From Caenorhabditis elegans (lineage: Eukaryota > Nematoda > Chromadorea > Rhabditida > Rhabditidae), in NCBI RefSeq assembly GCF_000002985.6, contig NC_003283.11, positions 558,001 through 622,000 on the forward strand: 64,000 bases of DNA, read 5' to 3'. A program made the position numbers and the translations under genes. This document shows, piece after piece, positions 41,924 through 54,776 of the stretch. Positions within the stretch are counted from its first letter, which is position 1. Every line of letters begins with the position of its first letter. Under the pieces are notes generated by a model, which was given only the letters and a program-made list of their open reading frames with translations, was not told the DNA's origin and did not search any database.

Positions 41924-44335
41924 ATGAATCGTAAAGGAGGTTTGTTTTCAATTTTCCCGGAATTTTCCGATTTAGCTTCCAATTCAGTTCTTTGTCGGGG
42001 TACTGTAGTGGTATAGTAGCTGTGCTGTAAGGTTACTGTAGTAGACTGTAGGGACACTGAAGAAGTACTGTATTACTGTAGTTTTAAAGAAATGATATTT
42101 GCCATTTGAGTGGATACTAAAAAGTTGGAGCTAGTGGATCAACTCGGCATTTGGCTTTAGCTTCTTGCTTAAGGTTGGCCCAAAAATATTAACTTGGATC
42201 TGAAGTTAGCTAAACTTGGGCAAAACTTGGATTCAGGCTACATCACAGTTTAACCCAAGTTTCACCCAACTCTTGCCAAACAAGTTTGAGCCAAAGTTAG
42301 GCAAGCGTTGGTGGAAATTTGAATTAACTTTGATGTAGCCTGAATCCAAGTTTTGCCAAAGTCTTGCTTAACCTTTGCCCAAGTTTACCAATCTTATGAT
42401 CCAAGTTAATAATTTTTGGGCCAAACTTTGGCCGAGAATAGCTTCGGGGTATTGTAATGGTACTCAAACTGAAACGGTAGAAGTACTGTAGGTGTACTGT
42501 CCTTTTAGAAACAATTACCTGATAGCTTTCAGATCCATGCCTAGTCTGTGGAACAACTCAACGAACCAGCTAACATTTTGGCACCACTTCTTGCATGGCA
42601 TGTGCTTCGTTCTTCCGAAGAACCGTCTCATTCGGAATTCGCTTTTTGTGCAAAGAAGGAAATCGTTGTCCAATTTCGCAAGGTAAGCTTTAAGATCTTA
42701 CATATCTGGTTATGACTTCAGTTTTAGAAATTCGCTTCTTCTGCCGCTCATGCCGATATGACAAATGCATCAGTGTTGGAATGAATAGAGGACGTGAGTT
42801 ACTTTTATTTCTCTCGATATCTCATGTTTTATTCGAAAATTTAATTTTCTAGAAGTACAACAAAAACGGGACGATAATAATGTGCCGAAATATGTTTTGG
42901 ACTCTAGAAGGCTAGGAATTCAGGAGATTGTTAGAGGTGAGCATTTTGAGGGGTACTGTAGAAAATTATTCGGTCTGTTTCAGGATACACTACTTCAAGA
43001 ACTGTCCCTTCTGAGCCTGCTGAACCAATCAGTCCTGGCTCCACCGGTTCAACCGGATCTACAAGATCATCTTCTCCAGAAACATCTCCAGCTGAACCAT
43101 CAAAGAAATCTGAATTCAGTATCATTCTGAACACTTATCCTGACGATTTACTACAGTATTATGTAAAGCAGGTGGAAATGTCAATGATTCACAAACAACT
43201 AGGGTTATTGAAGGTTAGTTTTGAAAAAAAATTCTCCAAAATTTTTAGCAAGCTCTAATTTTTTTGAAACGTTTTATCTCAAAAATTTGTTCTATGAAAT
43301 TATTTTTTTTGATCGGCGACTTCCAGAAAATTGGTGAAAACTGAGATTTTACCAATTTTTAACTCGAAAAAAATTCAAATTTTTTCCGTTCCTTTTGTAA
43401 TAGAAATTGGCGGCAATCGAACATTTTTTCCAATTTAAATATCATTTAAAAATTTGTTTTTTTTCACAAATTTTGAGAAAAAAAACGAATTTCTAAATTG
43501 GTTATTTATTTTTTAGAGTCCAGGGCTAAATTCAAATAAAAATTTCAGTTATTTTAAATAGCCCTCCGATTGTGATTTTTTTTTTGGAAAATCTTTTGTA
43601 AAATTTTAGGGATTTTTTTTTCCAGAACACCCTTTTAGTAAAATCTGTCGACGAACTAGTTGATATATCTGAAACACTGAATGACTTATCAATGGAAGCA
43701 TGCATGAATTGCCCAGGCGTTGATATTTTGAGACAGCGAGATGTTGAAGTCATTCTCAAATCGTTTCATTTTGCAAATGTTTGGATGGACTCCATTTGGG
43801 CGTATTCTAGGCACAACGAGTCTATTGTGAATAAGTTTTTTGAAAATAATGGGTTTGTGAAATTCTTTGAAAATTAAGACTATCATCAGGAGTTTCAGAC
43901 CATTATCCATGTTCATTAATCAAATAAAATCCACTCTCGGCTCTTCACTTTCTCAATTAACGTTTAATATTTACGAGTTTTCGGCTCTAAAAGCTTTCTG
44001 CGTCTGGAAACTTAGCTACCATGACTCAACGATATCAATTAACATTATGGCAGAAGAGCAATATATTGGAATTTGCTCAGCGCTACGAAAGCATTATGAG
44101 GTACTTTGGATCCCTATGCCTTATTTTTTAAAGAATTTCCTAACATTTTCAGGCAACTACAAACATGACCGACGTAGATATTGCAATGAGAATTGCTGAA
44201 ATCACATTGCAAATTGTGCCAGCTACGGTAAATTTACAACATTTAAACTAAAAATAATATTTGTTTCTTTTTCAGACGATTTACCAGGACATGATACGTT
44301 TCTATCAACAGAATGGACTCATCGATAATCTTTGA
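41924..44335 (+). pseudogene. Nuclear hormone receptor gene with a nonsense codon in the DNA-binding domain
   Basis: Exons are 41924-41939, 42533-42682, 42728-42793, 42853-42936, 42984-43213, 43626-43834, 43899-44100, 44153-44227 and 44276-44335. Every junction keeps phase. The zinc-finger domain reads CLVCGTTQRTS-stop-HFGTTSC, then MACASFFRRTV and finger 2 FFCRSCRYDKCISVGM. A Ser/Pro/Thr-rich hinge (PAEPISPGSTGSTGSTRSSS) and a complete ligand-binding domain follow, ending QQNGLIDNL. The only lesion seen is TAA at 42571-42573, just before the HFG motif, where family members often have Tyr, so TAC to TAA is a simple explanation. Initiation downstream of the stop would lose finger 1. It is most likely a very recent pseudogene, or a null allele in this strain. 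Confidence 0.75.
42165..42430. repeat. Inverted repeat in intron 1 of the nuclear receptor
   Basis: GGCCCAAAAATATTAACTTG at the left is mirrored by CAAGTTAATAATTTTTGGGCC at the right. GGATTCAGGCTACATC is mirrored by GATGTAGCCTGAATCC. Loose internal copies of CAAGTTTTGCC also occur. No coding content was seen. Confidence 0.7.
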
Positions 44336-45664
44336 AATTTTTATATATTTTTCTCTGAAAAATGATTGATCTCAAACTAATTTTAGAAGATATTATTTTC
44401 AAATACTATGTATTTTATGATCATTATTCTATTAAAGATATTTCAAAACATTAAAAAAATACTAATAAAACTTCTTTTTCACCTTTCTCATTCGAACACG
44501 ATCGGCTGAACAGATCATTTTGTAAAATTGCTCCCGCTTCTCGCCCGGAAGTCAATTCTTACAAGGTTGCCGGACAGGCATTGTGGTTCGGGGGCACATA
44601 CTATACAAGTTTAGCTCATCACTTTTAAGGAAAGCCGTGAATCTACAAGTATCGAGAAAAATTCCAAAAAAAAAAGTGGAATTTATTTCATATTGGTCCA
44701 TCACCGTTTTCAACCACCTACAAGAAGTTTTTTGATTTTATTGAAAATAGTTTTAGACAATTTTGAAACGTCATAACTTGGCCAAACCTTTTCTTCAACA
44801 GCAAAATTTTTTGGAGTGCTCACTGTAACAATAACATTTCTACAGTAACCCATATCTGCAAAATGATTATAAAATTAATATATGCTTTAATGCACAATAC
44901 TTGGTTTTGCATTTACCATACGAAGCTCGAAATTATAAACAAATTTTGATAAAACTTTGTTACTTTATTTTTGATTTTTGTTTTCTGAACATATATGTAC
45001 ACCGTTTAACATTAGAAATTGGAAAACTACCGATGACGGAAATATCCTTTAGAAGACCATGTAAAATTTTTATCAACATTTTGGGAGTTGGATGAAAATG
45101 AACCCGATGTTTGCTTTATTTCGAAATGAAAATGTTGAAAAATTTTCATTCATAATACTATGTAGTGTTTACAAGTAAATTTTAAAAAAACTTCTAAGTC
45201 TATCTAAATTATTTTATTTCTGTTAGAAGATTTCCCAATACACTATGTACATACATATACTACCAATTTTGAAAACACCTCGTCTGAAAATATTTCATTT
45301 TACCCTTTTTCGGACTTTGAACCACCATAATTTTTTTGAGAAATTTTTGAGAAGGCTCATTATCAAATTTGTTCTTTTAAGGTCATTTCAAGCTTTCTCA
45401 AGCGAAATTTAAAATTCGGTGCTCTCAGCGGTGGGCAGAAATCTAAACATAGAGTTTAAATTACACAACAATTAGACATTATGAAAGGTTTTTCGTTGAC
45501 AACTTGACGCTAGAGAATTTAGACAGAATTTGAGGCTAGCTCTAGTGGTATTTTGTGAATATGTCCCCATATTTTGTTCTTTGGTCTGTGCAAGTTTGCA
45601 TAATCAGAAAAAATGTATAACGTATTTATTCGATTGAATTGCCCAATAAAAACAACTTAAATTT
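44336..45664. other. Intergenic with a coding-like scrap and a repeat arm
   Basis: On the plus strand, 44526-44628 reads CKIAPASRPEVNSYKVAGQA then LWFGGTYYTSLAHHF and stop. It is markedly less AT-rich than its surroundings but has no partner exon or family I know. Positions 45300-45440 resemble a single arm of the foldback repeats. Confidence 0.35.
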
Positions 45665-46480
<816 letters not shown>

Positions 46481-46724
46481 AAGGTCAAAGAGTATGTTGT
46501 TTCTAGCGGCAGAACAATACATAGTTTTAGGTCAAATTATTTAGTTGCCCTATGATATTTAGCCACTCAACAGATAGAAAAGTGTGAAGTTGCTGAAATT
46601 CTCTAGGAAACCGGCTTCTAAAGATTTTCAAAATTTGAAATATGCACCAAGATTTTAACATATGTATGTATGTATTAGAATAGTTTAGTTCATATTTGTT
46701 GATCTGGTTTACCATGTGGACATA

Positions 46725-48183
46725 TTACATGCCCGTCTCAGGTGATTCCCGTTTCGGAAGGACACGGATGTTGTTCTCTGCCAAAGCTATAGTTATCGTC
46801 TTGATTCTGAACAATTTTCGAGCAGTGATCCGATACTGGCTCGACATCATAAGGCACATGACTGGGTGCAGTAGTATTACGACAGTTGACAAAATGTTGA
46901 AGTAGACGACAAGATCTGTCAGGAGCCGCCTGGAAAACGTTGTTTTATGATTGATTATGAAAAGATCAACTCACATTAGTCTAGTACCCGCTGGGAAAAA
47001 CACCTTTATTATCACAATACACCCCAATGGAGCATCCGCAAGGAATGAAGTAATTGTGAGCAAGGTTATAAGCTTCGTAGGAAGCCCGAACTGTTTTTCA
47101 TTATCCTCCTTATTCCGTTGAATCAGTAATCTTGACTTTTCGATTCTTCAAATTTCCCGGAGAAGAAGCACAGTTTGAGTGGGAAGTACCGCACTTGGAA
47201 TAACCTGAAAATTAATAACGTTTCCCTATTCCGCCTAAAACAAGCAAACTCACATGAGAAAGTATTGCATTAGAAAATATATATGTTTGAATATATAAAA
47301 GACGATCTTCAATACGTGATGGACGTACATCTATAAAAAACTTTGGATCTTTAGTGATATCTTGGTGTTCTGCACAGCTGAAATGACTATGGTAGTAAAA
47401 TGGTATATATTCAGAAAACATACATAGAGTATAATGTGTTGTTGTGATTCTCAACTATTTTGATTGCATATTGAAACATTCCTTGAAAAACGCCACTGAT
47501 ACAACTTACGAATATTATCAAAATAATTCCATATTTTGGTGTAGCAGTATCGGAGTTGCTAAAAAAGGTTAGAAGGGTTGCCAAGTTGAATGTTATCAAG
47601 ACATACCTATTATTGGACACATTTCTAATAATTATGAGGCGAACAGTCGCAATAAAGATTCCCAACCAACAACTACACCGTCTTAAGAAATCTTGTAAAG
47701 ACCACGATGTGATGTCCATGTATGCCTTTAGAAAGGAATCCGAGGTTACGCTGAAGAAAAGGTATATTTTTATTTTACAAAGAGTCTATTCATTTTACAA
47801 AATGCCTATTGAAGTCTTTTAAACTTTTCAGATTTGAAATCAAATTTGAAGAAAATATTTCAATTTGAACGAAAATGGAAAACTCAAAATTACGACCTAA
47901 TTTTATGAAAAACTTACCACTCTGGGTATTCCAAATCAACCAGCTCCAAGTAACGATATATCGTATTTAACACACTAAAAATATCACAAATAGTCATCCC
48001 AATCATTAAAACATTTATTGAAGATATTCTCATAGATTTTTGGGTTATTATTGACAAATGGAATATGTTGACAATAAGTGAAACGCATGATAATATGAAA
48101 TTTACAAGAAAAACATCATTCTCGATGAGACTTAAGACGTTCTGTATTTTTTGAATAAAATCAGGGTAAAGTTCTGAATTCAT
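46725..48183 (-). pseudogene. srw chemoreceptor, copy A, with premature stop
   Basis: Serpentine receptor class W, 367 codons over exons 48183-47918, 47750-47607, 47558-47424, 47377-47254, 47204-46975 and 46929-46725, all in phase. Family features are WLGIFIATVRLIIIRN after TM3, LADAPLGCIVIIK in TM6 and HPVMCLMMSSQYR after TM7. Exon 5 contains an in-frame TGA at 47150-47148 (LLLREI-stop-RIEKSRLL), where copy B has CAG (LLLRKIQKMEKSR). The product would lose TM6 and TM7. All splice sites are intact, so the loss looks recent. Confidence 0.75.
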
Positions 48184-48780
48184 AGTGTTAATTTTTTTTG
48201 ATTTTTTTTTTCAAGATGTTCTTGGCGATTTTCTTCTCAGGTCGTTCTAATGACATGTTTTTGGATAACGACAGCTGTAATTTAATAGCCTGTCGAGACT
48301 AGTCGCCTTGGTACACCAATTAATAGTTATAATTTCCTGGCTCTTTGGTTTTCCAAAAATTTAACAAATTAACAGAAAAGACGTAGGTTTACATATTGTA
48401 GTGATGAGAAGCCTATTTAATCTGCTTGAAACATTTCAGTAGGCAAAAATGTTGTCGGCCATTTATGTTGACATTGAAGGTGGAGTAGAGCGGCAAATTG
48501 CCCTAAAACACGTATATGGTACAAATATGACCAAATATCATAGTTAAAAAAATTCAATTTTTTTCTGAAATTTATACGATTTTTTGAAAATTAATAAATT
48601 ATCTATCTATAATATTTTGCCTAATTAAAGCCATAGAGAAATCATACTTCTTTGAACTTTTTACAAATTTTTTCACGTGTTTGAACCGAATTTTTGACGT
48701 TCCTCCGCCTTCAACAGGGACGGCAAAATAAATTATAGTGTGCTTTCTAGGCTACAGTGTATTTTATTCGATATTTCTAA

Positions 48781-50944
48781 TCATTTTGTTATTGGAACAA
48801 CATTAATATAGGTTGCATTTTTGACACGAAAAAATTTTTTTGCAGTGTTTCTGTATTGCCGTGGCATTGAAAAACACAGGATTGGCCGGAACATGATAAT
48901 AATTGTAGACAAAATGTTCAAATAGACAATGAGGTCTGTCAAAAACCGTCTGGAATATACCTTTGGAGAATTAAAAATAATGTTTTTTTTTAACTCACAT
49001 CCGTCTATTGCCAGATGGAATGAAGAGCTTTATCATAACAATACATCCCAATGGAGCATCTGCCAGAAACGACGAAATTGTCAGAAAAATTATCAGGTTT
49101 GTCGAAAGCGGATGCTTGTCTTCGTTATTTTCAGCGACCCTATTGTTTCGAACTACTGGTCTTGATTTCTCCATTTTCTGAATTTTGCGTAGCAAAAGTA
49201 CGGTAAGAATTGGAAAAGCTTGGCTTGGAAGGAACTGCAAGCAATTGATAATTTAAGTTGAGACATATCTGAACTCACATGAGAAAATATTACATCTAGG
49301 AAGATGTAAGTTCGAATAAGTAGCATTTTGTTATCAGTTGGTATTGGACGTAAATTTATGGTATATTTATATACTTTGTTGATGTCCTGATGCTCAGCAC
49401 AGCTGAAAATGTAATGTATCTGATTTTATTTTATTTATAGAACTCATGCAAAGTATACTTCGAGAAAAGGAAAATGTCCCGTTTTTCAACAATTTGAATT
49501 GAATATAGACACATTGATTGTATAAGATTACTTGTACAAAATACCAAAGTCATTAAAATAAATCCTAGTTTCGATTGTGCAGTTTTGGAATTTCTGTCAA
49601 AAAATGGGGTTTGTCGAGTTATTTTCACTAAAAAAATACCTCGCACCGGAGACTTTTCTCATTATAATATACCGCACGTTCGCAATAAAAATATCCAACC
49701 AAGAACTACATCGTCTAAAGTAATCTTGAAGCCACCAAGATGTGATGTCTAAGTATGCTTTTATATAGGAACTCACGGTAATACTGAATAAAAGTTGAGA
49801 TTGTTCGAAGTCATGGTCTTTGAATTTAAGCAACATTAGGAAATCATGTTAAACTGTTAAAAACTTGGAAATTTTTTAGACCCTTTTTAAAATATAATCA
49901 GTGAAGTTTTATCTCCCCAAACTCCTCACTCTCTGCCATACTTGAAAAACCACTTAGGACCTTCACCAAACGCGTCCTGCAAAGGTGCAATGTTAAATTC
50001 ACCTCTTACGAAAACAGACTGTGCATCATGGATCTTTACTTCACCAGACACACTAGAATTAAAGCTCAAATGAAACTATTATATAGACTTCTTACCGGTT
50101 CTTCACATTTCTCCAAATTAACTCAGTTTGTAAAGTTCTCTAATTCCAATAGGAGGCCCATGATTCTGGTGAGGAAAGACACATGCACCTCTCATTTCTT
50201 TGCCAAATCCATTCCTATTTGGAACAATCTTGTCAAAAATATTCCGGTATTTCTCTTTCCCTATCAGTTTTCCAATTTTCTCGATCTCAATATTCCCCGG
50301 TATTAACTTTTTTTCCGCTGGTTCTCTCTGACTTTTATTTGGTCTCATCTACCACATTACCCTCTTTCTCTCCCTTCCCATCCCAAACTCGAGACGTACT
50401 CTTTCTGGGTTAGTCTCGTTTTACCGTTTTATTTAACATTCAAAATTCAATTGTACTTTGTAAATTGCATTAGTTATGTTAAAATAAATCAATCAATGGA
50501 AATCTGATTTCCTTTTTTTTGGCGTTACTTTCGAGTCTTGAATGCTATTATTGATTCTTGAAAATATAAAAAACAATTTTGGACTCGCATAAGAAATTTT
50601 AGTTATTTTGAGAAAAAGGACCATGCAATTTTTAGAATAATTTTATTTCAAACTTTCAATGCGACTCTTCAACATTACCACTCCGGATATTCCAAGTCTT
50701 CCAGTTCCAGATATCGATAAATTGTAGTCAACATTCTACAAATATCGCAAACAGTAACTCCAACCATTAAACAATTAATTGAAGAGATTCTTATAGATTT
50801 TCTGGTTATTATCACAAAATGGAGTAGGTTTAGAATAAAGGAAATAATTGCTAAGATAAATTGTACAAGAAATGCGTACTTTTCTAGAAGATTTAAAACG
50901 TTCTGAAATTTTTGAATAAAATTGAAGTGGATTTCCGAGTTCAT
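48781..50944 (-). CDS. srw chemoreceptor, copy B
   Basis: Seven-transmembrane receptor of about 357 residues. Exons are 50944-50679, 49783-49640, 49593-49459, 49402-49279, 49234-48999 and 48949-48781, matching copy A exon for exon in length and phase except near the end. Motifs are CSSWLDIFIANVRYIIMRK, IVEKRDIFLFS, CAEHQDINK and LADAPLGCIVMIKLF. The usual HPxxC...MSSQYR block after TM7 has diverged to FRPILCFSMPRQYR, so function may be relaxed. An upstream ATG at 50962 is in frame, but MNSE is the start shared with copy A. Intron 1 (about 900 nt) contains a truncated LINE. Likely chemosensory. Confidence 0.8.
49905..50498 (+). mobile_element. 5'-truncated non-LTR retrotransposon (LINE) 3' end
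   Basis: A plus-strand frame of about 130 codons (SAILEKPLRTFTKRVLQRC, CIMDLYFTRHTRIKAQMKLL, TSHFFAKSIPIWNNL) ends at TAA 50306. This matches the end of LINE reverse-transcriptase proteins, which typically have a F(F)..R.IP.WN.LP signature. A C/T-rich 3' untranslated stretch follows and stops at AAATAAATCAATCAATGG, a short-repeat tail. The 5' part is absent. It lies antisense in intron 1 of the srw gene. Probably CR1/L2-like, but the clade is uncertain. Confidence 0.7.
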
Positions 50945-51201
50945 ATTCGTATACCTCGACAATGATGGAATCTATAGTTATTATGAGATATTTTTTTATC
51001 CATTGACGTAGTCAGTTTTCCAATAAATTAAACTTTCTCTCTGTTTTCCGAAGAATTTAATATACAACTAGAAAAACATGTTTAGCCGTTTTCATACTTT
51101 TGGGAATGGGTACCGGTTGCCTTTTGAAAAAAAAATAAATTTAGGAAACGAATGTATTTATTGATAGCTCGATTTAAATGATGTGCAATCAAAGTTAATA
51201 T

Positions 51202-52550
<1,349 letters not shown>

Positions 52551-54483
52551 ATGCTAGTGAAATCTTTACAAACTTGCAAAATTTGTGGAGCAGAAAATAC
52601 ACGTGGCAATCATTTTGGAGTTCAATGTTGCAGAGCATGTGCGGTATTTTTTAGGTGAGCATTTTGATTTTTGCCCGGAGAATGGTGTTTTGAGACATTG
52701 ATGAGAGCGCAGCCGACATCGATCTAGGTCCGTGAACCATGTGTATTCACTCGATAGGCGCACACGACAAAAATGTGTGGTCCGCCGCGAACCTCTATTA
52801 ATGTCGGCTGCTCGTTTATCATAGGGTACCGCAAAGTCTTTTTGGTTCAAATTATCTCAACAATCTTTTAGGAGAAGAGCAGGCACCAAATATTTACGTT
52901 TGAAATGTCTTTCCGTACACTGTGGAGAGGCTGCTCGTTTTTGCAAGCCGTGCCGACTGAAACGATGTTACGAGGCCGGGATGAAAATTGAATGTAACCT
53001 TTTTTTCTCGTTTTCAGCAAATAACGTTCTCGCTTCAGATTTTCAACACAATCGGGACTCTATTAAGTCCTCGTCAATTGCCCAAATTCCCCGCTCCTTC
53101 GCCAATATTGTGGGCCGCCCGAGCTTGGTGATCTTCTGTGTTCCACAGGATTCCTATCAGAAAACATTTGTAGATCTGAACAGCTTGGTAGGAAAAGCTT
53201 CGGAAATATTTACAGCTGGTCCGGAAAGCCCGTACATTGGCTTAACGCAGCTTAAAAAGTTAGCGACATTTTCGAATTGCTCTAAAGAGTGGGCTCAAAC
53301 ACGTTTTAAAACCATCAGTCACGGAGAAATGTCCTATTTCTGGGAGTTTTATTTTTTGAGGACCGCCAAATGGTTGACATATTTTGATGAGTTTCAGCGG
53401 ATTCCAGATGAAATAAAGGTAGGTTAACTACTATAGTAAGCCCAAAAAAAAACTTCAAATTTTCAGATAAAACTTCTCCTATCATTTTGGCACGTTTTTG
53501 CAAGACTCGACAAGCTGATCACAACTGCAAAAGCCCGAAAACTAAAATTATGCTCGCAGCAGACATGGGCAATGAGTAATGGATTGATTTTGGATTTTGA
53601 TAGGACAAAGGTCGATTTTTCGGATATTAGCAATTACCCCACGGAAGACCTATTCTAGTATGTTTGAAAAACTAGAACTTGAATTTTTAAATCGTTTTTT
53701 TCTAGTTTCCTAAACTCAATCACCGCATTGGATCTTCAGCCACAAGTTTTGGAACTCATGGAGCTAGAAGTTTCAGATATGGAATTCAACTTTATGCTTG
53801 CTCAGCTAACATTTTCATATGCAGGAAAACGATTTCAAGGGGATATTCTGAAGATTTGTGATAGGTTTCAAGAAGTCCTGTCAAATGATTTGCACGAGTA
53901 TTATGTAAAAGAAATGAGAACGCCGAGATATTCTGGAAGGTTAGGCAAAATTATGAAGATCAATAATGCTATACAGGTTTGTAACTTTTACAGTTTTTGT
54001 GCTCTGAAAATGATCTTTAAAAAGCTTGTCCAGTACGGCACGGGTCTCAACAAGTGTCGGCCGCTGCGAAAGATATATCTATATACTATACGATGCAAAA
54101 CAGGGGTGGGCGGCAAGTGCCGTTCGGCAATTTTTTTGTCGGTAAATTCTTTAAATCGGCAACGGTAATTGCCGGTTTGTCGATTTGCCGGTAATTTTCA
54201 ATTCCGGCTATTTGCCTGTTTACCGACTTGCCGGAATCTTTCATTCCGGCGAATTGCCACTTTGCCGTTTGCCTAATATCCGATTGCCTAATATCATGAG
54301 GAATTTTTTAAAGACGGGAGCGCATAAACCACCAAATTACCAATACAAATTTTTATTATCAAATTTCAGAACGACATTTGGAAAAACCGCCCACGCGGGG
54401 AGCTTGCCGCAATTTTCAATGTTTTCAAAGTGGAGTTCTCCCATCCTGAAATGTTTATTGATACTGGATTTGTCAGAAATTGA
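52551..54483 (+). CDS. Nuclear hormone receptor (divergent nematode NHR), copy 1
   Basis: Ligand-regulated type transcription factor of about 400 residues. Exons are 52551-52654, 52872-52993, 53018-53418, 53467-53657, 53706-53976 and 54370-54483, all in phase. The DNA-binding domain has CKICGAENTRGNHFGVQCC, RACAVFFRRR, then finger 2 CLSVHCGEAARFCKPCRLKRC and YEAGM. The ligand-binding domain follows (FSNCSKEWAQTRFKT, YFLRTAKWLTYFDEFQRIP) and ends FSHPEMFIDTGFVRN. This is the HNF4-derived, expanded worm group. The last intron carries CGGCAAATTGCCG repeats at 54105-54300. A degraded paralogue follows immediately downstream. Confidence 0.86.
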
Positions 54484-54776
54484 ATGTTCAAAAATAAATT
54501 ATTTTTACTTCTGTCTTTTCCCCCGCTTTTTAAATTCATTTCCATTCAAAAAAAAGTTTTGACTGATTTTTTGATTTCCGCAGACTTTTCACACTATTAA
54601 TTATGAATTCCTGCTCTTTTTGAGTCCAATAGAGCACAAAACACATGGCGAAACTTTGGCGGGCACATTTATTTGGCGGCAGGTGCTTTAGACGAGAAAT
54701 ATTATTGAATTATCCATTGCGCAGTTTTTTTTTTCATTTGTTAGTTTGTTACATAGATCTAGTAGGCACCCTCGTC

